Part shown: positions 37,996-48,048 of the stretch, one piece after another | Layout: each line of letters starts with the position of its first letter | Position numbering within the stretch: the stretch's first letter is position 1 | Made by a program: the position numbers and the translations under genes | Notes under the pieces: generated by a model | The model's database searches: none | Seen by the model: only the letters and a program-made list of their open reading frames with translations | Told to the model about the DNA's origin: nothing | Origin: Lasioglossum baleicum | Taxonomy: Eukaryota > Arthropoda > Insecta > Hymenoptera > Halictidae | Reading direction: 5' to 3' | Length of the DNA: 64,000 nucleotides | Assembly: GCF_051020765.1 (NCBI RefSeq) | Contig: NC_134933.1 | Location: 5,615,461 to 5,679,460 of the forward strand

Positions 37996-38278
37996 TAGAC
38001 TGCGGATCTTTATGCAAAATAAAAATAGTTCGTATCAATTGTACGAAACACAAGTCAAATAAAATGACTGTTCTACGTTTAATAATTTCAACAAGGTAAA
38101 AATAATACATAAACATTCGTATATTCAGTTAATCCTTTTACTGGTTTAAATTGCATCCACCCATTTTTGTAACAAATGCATAAAATCCGCAGTCTAATAA
38201 TTAATTATAATGATAAATGCTGGAATTTCATTGCATCTACCCATTTTTGTAATAAATGCATAAAATCTGCAGTATAAT
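37996..38278. mobile_element. TAGACTGCGG-family MITE with an 80-bp duplicated right end
   Basis: A 201-bp copy (37996-38196) with ends TAGACTGCGGATCTTTATGC and ATAAAATCCGCAGTCTA. The last part of the element plus 33 bp of flank is repeated in tandem (offset 80 bp), so a second, slightly changed end (CTGCAGTATA) closes at about 38276. Lies in intron 7 of the receptor. Confidence 0.85.
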
Positions 38279-38823
38279 AATTAATTATAATGATAAATGC
38301 TGGAATTTCGAATGTATCTTGCCAGGAGTATATTTTATTAAGCTCTACCCCAATAAAATGAGGTATGGCAGATATTCAGCCTGTCGGTATCGCTGAAGAC
38401 AGCCATCAATATCTGACGTATCTCAATTTAATGCAGTAAACGTTGTCTTTAAACTTTAAAGCTCATGCTATCACGTAACATATGTTCCTCATTGAAGGTC
38501 GTTTTATTGGACGTTCTATTGTACTCCAAGTATTTTAATATCCAATTTCTGCAGGCTTCCACACATGAAGCACGTAGGAATAAAGCATGGCTGGTTTATT
38601 GGGTATGATGTCGTTGCATTTTTCCGCGATTTATTTCACAATGGGGTCTCGAATCCATACCTTTCGCTGCAGCAAGATTGCACTGTTTTTTTCATATCCG
38701 TTTTATTCGTATTTTTCATTTCTCGTTGTTCTGAAAACAGAGCTTTTTCAGGAAGCTTTCATATCATTGCACGTGTGCAGCTCGCGAATTTTCGCTCGGC
38801 GAATGGGGATATACCGGCCCTTC

Positions 38824-38846
38824 CTCTCTCTCTCTCTCACTCTCTT
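38824..38846. repeat. (CT)n microsatellite
   Basis: Short CT run with one CACT interruption. Confidence 0.7.
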
Positions 38847-40016
38847 CGTTTCCTCTCGGGTGTCTTTAAATTTCTGGAATTAAAGCGACATAATGCGAGA
38901 GTCCGGGTAAAAGAACAACCTGCGAGGCTCCCCCAGGATTTCCGTCCGGTGGAAGGTTAAATTGCGGCCGTGGGTTTCGCGCTTTTCTAGATCAAATATT
39001 GAATTAAGGTCGCAGCTTTCGCCGGATTTCATTCGCGTCCTGCTCCCGTATCGCCACGGAGCTTGCGGAAATTCCGTTGTTTCGCGAACAAAGATTGCCG
39101 GCTACAGCTTCGCGACACCGGTTTTCGATGGAAAAACTCTTCTTCCCGAAGCCCGCCGCTTATTTCCTTCTTGACTAACAGGATCAGATTTCACTCGGAG
39201 CTCACATTTTTCCTCACTTCCTCGTCTCCCAGAAGCAAAACTTCAAACGGTATTTTTCTTTTCGCGAAAAGTCACGATCTTCCTCATCGATAAGAAATAC
39301 GCCGTTTTCACATACTGCAGTGGCCGATCAAATTGTTATCAGTTGTACAAAGCAATTCGTAACTCTCCTTGCATTTCTGTGTGTGTTTTTGTATCTGGAC
39401 CTCTTTTTTCTCTTTTAAACATTTCTCAATTTTTGTTGTTGTTTGATCTCATTTGTCTTTTGCATTCAGTCTCAATGTCTTCTTCGACTGTAGACCCAGA
39501 AAAAACATTCAGATACGCATTTTGCCCGCCACGGGGTTATTCGTGTTCCAGCTTTTCACGTGACACAAGGTTTCCTCGCCGTTTCGCTAAACGAGTGCCG
39601 GCCGTTCAACTAATTACACTAATTAGTTTGTGTCGGCGGACGATGGTTTTGCACGGAATCCAGTTTTAAGAGTCAGCTCGTTAAAGACGACTGGAGGCTA
39701 AGTTTTTTATCATCCAAACGTCCCGCAGCTGGTTCGCTCCTCCTTTTCCCGACTTTCGTTGAATCGAATAGCAAGCGGAACTTCGTTATAATAGTCTGCA
39801 AGGTCGAATCACAAGTGTCACTTTATATCCTGTCTCTATCTTTCTCCGAACACTTTCGTCGTTGGTACCTCGTTACCATTTTCTTTCGCAGCCCCAAAGC
39901 CATAATACAAAAATTCTGTCGTAATATTCGTATTCTTCGATTTTAACAATGCTTTAATTTTTATCAATGTACGAATCACTTTAGTCTTAAACGTGCGATG
40001 ACTGCAGTCTAATAAT

Positions 40017-40563
40017 TAGACTGCGGATGTTTATGCAATTTCCAATTTTTGTTGGCAAACTTTAAGAAAGTGCAGTTACACAAAATCTTATTTTCAGTGG
40101 TAGTAGTCTTTGTAGATCTGAAATAAATAAAAATCGTCCGAAATTTTGTGCAGTCTTATTTACTAGCATTTTTTGAAAATTCTTCGAAGCCATCAATGCA
40201 TAATTTTTATCAATGTACCACCCCTGACAGAAACTATTCGATCACGGAATGTGGTGCGTGAAAGAATGAAAGATAGTATTATACACGTGTCACACGTAGC
40301 AAGGGTTTTGAATGAATTAAACAAATTTTTTGTATATAAATGTTTTAGCAAACATCAATTTTTATTACGAACCACTTTCGTCTTAAACGTGCGATGACTG
40401 CAGTCTAATGATTAGACTGCGGGTGTTTATGCAATTTTTGTAGGCAAATTTTAAGGAAGTTGAGTTAAATAAATAAAAATCGTCCGAAATTTTGTGGAAT
40501 CTTATTCACTAGCATTTTTTGAAAATTTGTAGAAGCCATAAATGCATAAAGATCCGCTGTCTA
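40017..40563. mobile_element. Tandem TAGACTGCGG-family MITE copies
   Basis: Two copies in tandem: 40017-40412 (longer, diverged interior) and 40413-40563. Each starts TAGACTGCGG and shares TAAATAAAAATCGTCCGAAA and TACTAGCATTTTTTGAAAAT-type blocks. The octamers before the first copy, between the copies and after the second are CTAATAAT, CTAATGAT and CTAGTGAT, which look like decayed versions of one 8-bp target. A preceding ACTGCAGTCTA suggests an older third end. The array ends about 80 bp before exon 8 of the receptor. Confidence 0.8.
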
Positions 40564-40643
40564 CTAGTGATAGGCGATGGTGGTTGGTCCAATCGAATAT
40601 TCTTTACCAAGAGTGTGACAATTCGAATTTCGTATGCTTGCAG

Positions 40644-40818
40644 AAGACACGCTCAGCGAGCTGCTCTTCTTCAGACTACCAGTCTCGATCCAGTTGACGT
40701 CGAACATAGTGTTCTTCATTCTCACGTCTGACCACTGCAGCAAGGTGAAAGCCGAGATAAGGAGGGTGGCCGACCCTTCGGATCCTAGGAGCAAACGATT
40801 CCACGCTGACAAAACCAA
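40644..40818 (+). CDS. mthl: Mth-like receptor, coding exon 8 (helix 5 and intracellular loop 3)
   Basis: Encodes residues 539-596 plus two bases. The codon-539 lysine is split across the junction, giving CWFTKDTLSELLFFRLPVSI, in line with the family. Helix 5 (QLTSNIVFFILTS) is followed by a basic intracellular loop 3 with RSKRFHADKTK. The acceptor ATGCTTGCAG lies only about 80 bp downstream of the end of a MITE (40563), so the intron's 3' end abuts a transposon insertion. Confidence 0.9.
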
Positions 40819-41416
40819 GTGAGTTTATCGACTGTGCTTTAAACTCTGACACAACGCCAGAATCCGCTTTTATGCGTCAAATACATTGGAGATTAAAATT
40901 AAACGACCACAAACTCGAGCAGAACGTTGTCAATGCTTACAAACTGTTACAACTTCGCGGAAGAAAATCGGAAAACGATCTACTTTGGCTTATCTTAAAG
41001 CGTAAAACTTCTATCTCACTACATCTAAGTTATGTTTCCGGCGGTATTCTTGTACTATGAGGTCAACGGGAAAAACAGGGTACATACATACTTCTAGTAC
41101 ATGTTTTATCGCATGTCGAATGTGCGATAAAACAGTATAGAAAAATCGAATTGTACGTTTAAAATATATTTCATTACGAAAACACCAATTTCGACTCCGG
41201 ATGTTGATGCAAAATAAAAAGTCTATGCACCAATTGCAAGACACAGAAGCTAAATATGAATTTATATTCTTCATTAATAATTTCAATGTGGTGTGAATAT
41301 AATATATTAATTGAATATCTTCACTGTTTTAAATTACGCTTGCTCGTTTTTGTTATAAATGCATTAAAGTTTTGATTATTATTTAGATTATTAATAAAGC
41401 TCTTTTTCATTGACAG

Positions 41417-41750
41417 ATTCATCATGAACGTAAAACTATTCGTCGTGATGGGTATCATGTGGATCGCGGAGATCGCGTCCTCTCTGTTGAACTTGTTTTC
41501 CACTTACGAGTGGAAGGAGATAGTGTTTTACTGGTCAGACGCGATAAACTGTTTGCACGGTGTGATGATATTCGTCCTGTTCGTGCTGAAGCCTCGAGTG
41601 TACCAAGCCCTGAAGAAGCGGTTGGGGTTTCAAGAGATGAAGAAGAGCTCCAGCGAAGGGACGTCCACGATCCAAGACCCGAGCAGAGTGAAAAAGAGCC
41701 CCAGCAACAGTACACTAACATCGAGTTACGCGGTCAGCTTAGTACCTTGA
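41417..41750 (+). CDS. mthl: Mth-like receptor, coding exon 9 (helices 6-7, tail, stop)
   Basis: Encodes residues 597-707 and the stop. Helix 6 reads KLFVVMGIMWIAEIASSLL, close to the family pattern. Helix 7 (AINCLHGVMIFVLFVLKPRV) ends with the basic KKR segment. The tail from about residue 658 is rich in Ser, Thr and Lys, a plausible phosphorylation substrate. The acceptor is TTGACAG. An AATAAA lies 190 nt past the stop. Confidence 0.93.
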
Positions 41751-41939
41751 CCAATCGGCTACAGAAACGCCACGAGAACCAACGTTTTGCGTTTCTCTGT
41801 GCATGTGACCGGACATAAATCTACCCGAGAACCGACCAAATATACTTCTTGTACCTTCAGATACGTTGTTTTCCCCTTATTTTTCTATTATTTCTTGTTC
41901 CTCTTTCTTATTCTCGTCGCTGTACACTATCGACGACGT

Positions 41940-41945
41940 AATAAA
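41940..41945 (+). promoter_or_regulatory. Candidate polyadenylation signal of the Mth-like gene
   Basis: AATAAA, 190 nt downstream of the receptor stop codon and upstream of the long inverted repeat that starts near 42068. Use of this site would leave the hairpin outside the mRNA, while read-through would include it. Confidence 0.45.
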
Positions 41946-42067
41946 GATTGACAATGCAGTGAATCACTTTGTTGTATCGTCTTTTTATCACGCGAATCGT
42001 TGGAAACCGGCTCAGTATTTGTCAGGAATAAAGAACCAGCCTCTTTTCTGAATAATAGATGTTAAAA

Positions 42068-42549
42068 ATATATAAAAAAAACTTTTTAAAAACTACACTT
42101 ATATTAAAATGCACTAAAAAGGAGAAAATAATTTTTTTCCTGGTTCTCAAGATTTTAAGCAATTAGTTCAAAATTTCTTCTGTTAGAAAATTCGTGTGGT
42201 AATAGATAGAAAAATTTAATATAAAAATAAAATTATGACATTAGTGACTATAAATAAAAGCGTGGAGCGCCCACGAAGATTACGTCAATATAGTTTAGCG
42301 CTCCACGCTTTTATTTTTATAGTCACTAATGCCATGATTTTATTTAAATTTATATTAAATTTTTCTATCTATTCCCACACTAATTTTATAACAGAAGAAA
42401 TTTTGAACTAATTGCTTAAAATTTTGGGGAAAAATATTATTAATCATTTAATTGGATTCAGTATTTTATGGAGAACCAGGAAAAAATTGTTTTCTCCATT
42501 TTAGTGCATTTCGATATAAGCGTGGTTTTTAAAAAGTTTTTTTATATAT
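42068..42549. repeat. Long inverted repeat (hairpin) between the two converging genes
   Basis: The left arm (about 42068-42270) and right arm (about 42298-42549) are near-complementary over some 200 bp, with a 27-bp loop. The innermost stem is AAAAGCGTGGAGCGC. Outer stem blocks include ACTTTTTAAAAAC, AAATGCACTAAAA and AGCAATTAGTTCAAAATTTC. The right arm has an extra stretch of about 45 bp (42430-42475). No coding content. It could be a foldback transposon or a source of double-stranded RNA. Confidence 0.9.
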
Positions 42550-44350
42550 TTTATTTTCTACTTTTATTGTCATCGGAAGCAAGTGTGTATACAAAATTTC
42601 AGCAAGATTGGACTATGGGAAGAGGTTTAAAATTCGATTACAGGATTTGACGCATACAACAACAACACTAAAATTAATAATTAAAAAAATTATTAGACAC
42701 GTTGAATGACTACGATCTAACGAGTCTGTCACGTTCGTGTAAATTCATCAGAATGATTCAGTTCATTCATCAGGAGTTTGTTCAAAATCATATAGTATGT
42801 AGTATACTTAAAATTAAAACTATGAGAGTATATTTTTGATCGTTGAAATTCTGCCTAGAAACTGAACTTCGATTCGACGAATTAGCGGTTTTGGAATTAG
42901 CGGCGCGATGAGCTGTTAAAGACGGCGTTAATAAATCTGGAAAACGTTTGTTTCAAAGCGTTTAAATTCGCGAGCTTCCCGACGATTCCCGGGGAATTGT
43001 GTGGATCTTGCGAAGACAGGAATCGCGAGAGAAAGAGCATCGCAGAGGTTGTCGTTCGCGCGTGTAACTCGGCGATGTTGGCGCGACGGGAAGAACGGTA
43101 AGCTTATTAAATCGCTCATCGTCACCCTGCCGAACAGAGAGCCTTTGTAATCGTCGCAAAGAGACGCTTTCCGCCATAAAAGTTTGCTCAACTCCGGCTG
43201 CATCAAGAACCCCACTCCGCAAGAACGTGAATCTTCTTAATAAATTACTGCTTAAACGGCCTTGCACGCGATTCCTCATCTTAATTGGAAATTTAACAGG
43301 GTTCGCGACTGTTCGAAATTTTCGCTTTGTTTCAGACGTTCAACATTACCTTAAATGTCTATTTCATTACCTTCATTGCATGATGGAATAAATCTAGATA
43401 ATATGAAACATTTAGTACAGTCGAAAATTTAATTTTCTAGATAAAACACTCTGCTACGAGAGACAAATTGTTATTTGCTGTCCACATTCTATGAAAACGG
43501 GATCCTCTAGGCGAATTGTAATTCACAGAGATTAAAAAAAGTCAGAGGGGTTCCATTTTCACAATGATAGTTACGAATAATACTCGAATAAATTGTTCCA
43601 TACGAGTCGCATTTTCTACGATTTAAAAACGTCTCGCAGCCGCCGGTTCAAAGGAACGATATTCACTCTCTGTTGTTTTATTGCCTTCATTCTTCTTTAT
43701 ATCGAAAGATATCCGCGCCAGTTACCGGTTCGAAGATTCGCGGTTTTGAAAAGTCGTTTTTGCCGCCACTAATTTTCCTGTCTCCTCGAGGGTTCGTCTT
43801 TGCTCGCCTCAGGTGAACGGCCATATTATTTCTCTCGTGTCTGCTCCTTACAAGTATATAAAAGAGTTTGTTTCTTTTTTCTCCACCGCGCGAATGCAAC
43901 GAGACACATTGAAATTTAACAATTCGCATCTCCTTTCTATCTTCTCGATTTATTGTTAGAAAACGTTTGAAAACATCGTGTAGATATTCGTCAGTTTTTC
44001 TTTCTAAATTCTATCTGTATGGTTTTATAGTAACAATTCGGGATATATTAAATGCACAGCGGGGTCAGTAACTAATCATCGTCTTTAATACTTATCGTAC
44101 GGTAGAATCTAGACTACAACAGTAGCACTCTGTACTTATACAGTCATCCTCTCCCCACCAGGCAAATGAAATCAAGGGTACTTCTAAGCCAATTAATTAA
44201 TCGATTAATTTACGCGCGAATGCATCTCGATTGATCTCTCCACCGATCGATTAATTAATTCGCTGGCTCTAGGTATCCGTACTCTCCCATTCTATTATAC
44301 ATGCACGGAGTATGTATGTACAAATATTCACATAATGCACTCATTCGTCC

Positions 44351-44371
44351 ATCTCTCTCTCTCTCTCTCTT
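44351..44371. repeat. (CT)n microsatellite
   Basis: About ten CT units. Confidence 0.8.
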
Positions 44372-44681
44372 CTCAAATTGGAGTCCTCCAGAAGAATTTT
44401 ACAAAAAACTATTAACACATATCCTGACGCACGAACGAATACAAGTCTACGCTTTCTCTAGGGCACGCAATGTAGATAACTACTAAAATCGATATACAAA
44501 TGTTATACCTCACTCTAACGGTACATTCATTGTGTCTTGAATATTCATAAATCCTTTCACCAAAAATTTCGGTCTTTTCAGGCAGATCTAGAAACAAGCT
44601 TATTTTAATATTGGTACCATGTAGAGCAACCTTGCCAAATTCGTACTGGTCACCTCTAAACCGCAAAATAATTTACCGTTA

Positions 44682-44687
44682 TTTATT
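44682..44687 (-). promoter_or_regulatory. Possible polyadenylation signal of the SLC9B-type gene
   Basis: AATAAA on the minus strand about 520 nt past the stop codon at 45209. It is the nearest clear match, but the hexamer alone is weak evidence in AT-rich DNA. Confidence 0.25.
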
Positions 44688-45208
44688 ATAATATGTGGAA
44701 TTGAGCGATAAATACAGTATCTATAGCCTGCTGCTTGTTTAATAAAACTGTTTTTCCTTTTTTTCAAAAAAATCTGTTAGGACTAATGTCACTTTCGTGA
44801 TTTATATGATTGGCAATATCAGTTTGTAAAAATATCTTAATTGTATTTCCTTATATCTACATATATTAATTAGATCTCCTATATTCGACATTATAGGATT
44901 TGCAACGGCTTTGAAACGTCGAAGAGCGTCCCTCGCAGGCTCAACCAAGATTCCCGACCCTAAATAGGAACATAGGCCGCCGGTGTGTGCGAGTCGCAAT
45001 TAAATACAATGATCCTCGGGGAGAACGAACCAGCTCCGTTCTAGGACGAAGCCTTCTCGTCTTGGGGGTGAATATTTGGGATAAGAGAATAAAATGGAAC
45101 ACCGGAGACCCTGACGGAGATTCCCCGAGCGGGTTCGCACGGTTAGGCAGAAGAAGCCTCGAGCAAAATAAGGGAAAACGGTCACGTTCGTCGGGAGGAG
45201 TATCTGCC

Positions 45209-45736
45209 TCAAGGCTTCCTCTCGTTCGCGGTCTCCTCGAGGTCTGGGTCCTCGTTGATGATGGAGATGTCGCGGATAGAGGGTCGCCGCATCTTCCAGC
45301 CCTCTGGTGGCGAGACAGGCGTGGTGGTTTTCGTGAGCAGCTTCGGCCCAGATAGGGAAATGATGATGGCCCCGGCCGGAGCCATCAATAAAATCGACAG
45401 CACACACATGGTCATCACTGTCTCGGCATAGTACACCTGTTCAGGGTCGTTCGGATTGACTTTGTCCAACGTGGTAGGGCCCAGAGCTGCCTGCACCGTT
45501 GCCTTCGCCATCCAAGAGAACGCCACGAAGATCTTTTCTTTGAGGTTCAGTTTCGAACCGATTCCCACGAGGATGGTTACTATAATGCGGATTACTATGC
45601 CTGCTAAAAGGCAGGCGATGCCTAGGTACACTGTTCTGCTGTCTAGCTCGGCGATTTTTATCTGGGCGCCCGTCACGGCGAACAGGATCGGCTCGAATAT
45701 CATCCAGAAGATCTCGAAGGCTGTTGCCACTGGATT
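45209..45736 (-). CDS. SLC9B: SLC9B/Nha-type Na+/H+ antiporter, last coding exon
   Basis: Encodes the C-terminal 175 residues of a CPA2-family sodium/proton exchanger (animal SLC9B, also called NHA or NHEDC). Starting at the acceptor TTTCATTTCAG, it reads NPVATAFEIFWMIFEPILF, then VTGAQIKIAEL, a hydrophobic helix (YLGIACLLAGIVIRIIVTIL), NLKEKIFVAFSWMAKATVQA (exon residues 64-83, a family signature), and a final helix pair ending SILLMAPAGAIIISLSGPKLL. The last 45 residues form a charged cytoplasmic tail. SLC9B proteins exchange Na+ or Li+ for protons across plasma or organelle membranes. Phase 0 at the acceptor matches the donor at 58921. The stop is at 45211-45209. The gene converges on the Mth-like gene. 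Confidence 0.93.
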   Translation of the reverse strand, partial: NPVATAFEIFWMIFEPILFAVTGAQIKIAELDSRTVYLGIACLLAGIVIRIIVTILVGIGSKLNLKEKIFVAFSWMAKATVQAALGPTTLDKVNPNDPEQVYYAETVMTMCVLSILLMAPAGAIIISLSGPKLLTKTTTPVSPPEGWKMRRPSIRDISIINEDPDLEETANERKP

Positions 45737-46535
45737 CTGAAATGAAATCATTCATTGTTAGACCAGAGTGTAACGAGCTTTGAATTGGTGATTGGTGAAA
45801 GTGATTTAATTCGTATGTTAAAGGGTTAATATAAACTAATCATTAGGCCATTTTAAAATCGAATAACTCTCCAATCTCTTTAAAAATTCACGTTTACTCT
45901 TTTATAAATAAATTCGAATTTTCGGGCCACTCTGTGCGTTTCCAACGTCAATCATCCACCTTACGATTCGCACCTGATAAATTTCGGTAATTTGTCTAAC
46001 AGCAATAACAATTTCAATCGCGAGCCAACGAGATAATACAAACATAATTAGAAACAAATTACGGTCGCTCGAATCTCCATTTCGGGACAGATTCTCCCGC
46101 GGCAGCTGCTCGGCAAATTCAAGGGAAAAAATAAATATCCTTTGTAGCGGGTAACGACTGCATCTTGTAATTAAGAAGATTGCTATGATTTCAGTTTCAG
46201 TTGGTTCTCGAGGGTAAATGTTCTCCCCCGTTTTCCTCCGCGATTATTAAACTTCGTTGCGAAACAGAGAACTGAATTTTTGGGGCGTTGCAGGCAGGAA
46301 TGTTCGCCGAATGAATATATTAATTCTATGTTGGTATTTGAAATTTTAATTCCGACGATTTTCATTTCGACGAAGCTTTGTTGCAGCGGAACTTCCCCGT
46401 CCGAACACGTTTTACTAAAAGTGCAGCTGGCTTTGTTGGATCGTCCGCGTACCAATTAGCTTCCATTAATTAGCCAGCAATTTTCTTCCTATTATTCACC
46501 GCGATAATGCGAGATAACGTGTTGGTACTCATACA

Positions 46536-47400
46536 GTGATTCCACAACAAATTACATTTATTTTTGAATTTTTGGAAGATTGTCGATGTTCAAATTGTTA
46601 TAATATCGGGGGGGAAATCGCGAGGTTATTATGTAAATCAGGTTTATCATTGGACGATTTGTTAATACAAATACCTTTACCAAAAAAGATGTTAACAGAA
46701 CATGAACGAATCGCGAGAGCAGAGACTTTAAAATGAATTGAGGTTTATAGATGTACGATTCTTCGTCGACGCTATAGCAGTTTAAATATCGATTCTGTTT
46801 CGAGAACTCATCCGAAGAAAGAAAAAATTCAGTGGATACCTTTCGCAGCCACTCTACACGATCGACGAAGAGCAGTGTAAAATCTCAAAGTCTAATTTCG
46901 AAGCCTTCGATAGACGATGCTGTACTTGCTTGCAGACATGAACACTACACGGACGGTTCATCGGGGGTTAATCCTCTTACGCGATGGCATTGCCGTTGTA
47001 GCGGTGACATGGTCTAAGCGTTTGTATCGTGAAAAATCGGCGAAATAAAAGCTCGCATGGAACGTCGAAAGCTTATATCAATATCCCTTTACAGACTTCT
47101 ACAGAGCTCTCAACCATTGTCGTAGCTTGTTTCCTTCGTAATTCAGACCGTCTCGCAAAATCTGTGTCGTTGCTCGTTTCCCCGTTTACTATGACTTCAC
47201 CTACCGGTGTCGATTTCAAAGTCTTTTGTAAAATCAGTTCGTTTGAAGGGGTTTTCAACTCTTTGACGACCGAGAAAACGCGGCAGGTTATTTCCGTGGG
47301 TATAATAAGTCGATCATTGAATATCGGTGTTCATCAATGTAGATACATAAATACTATTGCTTCCGTCGCGATGGTTTATATTTCTTTCTTCCAATTTTAA
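46536..47400. other. Cluster of protein-like reading frames inside the antiporter intron, unrecognised
   Basis: On the + strand, 46536-46736 reads a 66-residue frame (ending KKMLTEHERIARAETLK) followed after the stop by WIPFAATLHDRRR- and ACRHEHYTDG-type segments in shifting frames. On the - strand, 47258-47073 and its upstream extension read a frame of about 85 residues (TPSNELILQKTLKSTPVGEV, later FARRSELRRKQATTMVESSV). I do not recognise either. They may be chance ORFs, a decayed retrocopy or a nested gene. Confidence 0.2.
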
Positions 47401-47444
47401 AAGACACAGAATATATACACTTGTCTGGAGCACTTTTCACGCTA

Positions 47445-48048
47445 CAGTATTTTATCGATAATTGTCCCCAACACGGGTCTGCCCAGGGACAATTATCCGC
47501 CAGGGATACTATTCTTTGACTTTTGCCGAACGTAGAAAAGGACAGCGGAGCTCGGAGCAATAACAAATATCTTCTTTATTTTTCATTATTTATCGATGGG
47601 ACTTTGACCAAAATATTCGCGGCATTTTTCTAATGAAAATGATACCAAATATGACACAATTTCAATTATATTTACTTGTGTAGTGAACGATGAAAGTTTT
47701 CGACGCAAAGAAGGACAGCGTATGGGAAAGAAAGTGTTGGAAACTTTCATCGACCATTACACAAGTAAATATTATCGGAACTATATCATATTTGGTATCA
47801 TTTTCATTAGAAAAATGCCACGAATATGTTGGTGAAAGTTCCATAAAAAAATAATGAAAAATAAAGAAGTTTTGTCATTGGATTAGTGTGGTCACACCGA
47901 TATACCCGACCCGTATGATGTCATACTTCTCGGCGACCGAGGCCTCTCGAGCTTCTTGGCCCCTCAAGAGGGTACACCCCGCAGGAGTGGGGATAGTTTT
48001 GGGGCAATTGTCGGCCAGACATTTGGGACATTTATCGATAAAATACTG
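47445..48048. mobile_element. Foldback element related to 28332-29077
   Basis: Ends CAGTATTTTATCGATAATTG and its inverted copy are flanked by TA. The core palindrome arms carry TTTACTTGTGTAGT, CGATGAAAGTTT and TTTTTCTAATGAAAATGATACC, clearly related to the core of the 28.3-kb element. GGTCACACCGATATACCCGA (about 47890-47910) also has a counterpart at about 28964. Lies in the SLC9B-type intron. Confidence 0.82.

Larger units (their letters stand above)
14841..41750 (+). other. mthl: Gene span: methuselah-like (Mth) G-protein-coupled receptor, nine coding exons
   Basis: Nine exons joined at GT-AG sites give one open frame of 708 codons including the stop (267, 372, 280, 208, 230, 79, 179, 175 and 334 nt). 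The predicted receptor has a signal peptide (about residues 4-18), an ectodomain to about residue 375 with CCP pairs at residues 26-27, 139-140 and 266-267, seven membrane helices (about 378-402, 408-431, 447-472, 498-518, 545-567, 598-622 and 632-655) and a 50-residue cytoplasmic tail. Hallmarks of the Mth 7TM domain are LHGKTLMCHAASLL after helix 1, FCWLNVMCFDIWRTF in helix 3 and RCWF in extracellular loop 2. Cys449 and Cys535 are placed for the usual helix 3 to loop 2 disulfide. Mth receptors are plasma-membrane peptide or protein receptors. At 707 residues it is longer than Drosophila Mth and nearer Mthl1 (Mist), an inferred and untested orthology. Introns range from about 0.6 to 10 kb and are full of transposons. 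The gene converges on the SLC9B-type gene. Confidence 0.9.
42550..45208. other. Intergenic region between converging 3' ends
   Basis: ORFs at 42928-43279 and 44987-45407 lie opposite or beside real sequence and look like shadows. A (CT)n run lies at 44351-44371. A short near-palindrome of TTAATTAATCGATTAATT type occurs at about 44191-44260. No gene recognised. Confidence 0.4.

Noticed and set aside
41424..41818. Alternative + strand frame ending at 41818 and minus ORF 41455-41721
   Set aside because: Both overlap receptor exon 9, whose frame matches helices 6-7 of the Mth family.
45000..45755. ORFs overlapping the last antiporter exon in other frames or strand
   Set aside because: Shadows of the well-supported SLC9B-type exon on the minus strand.
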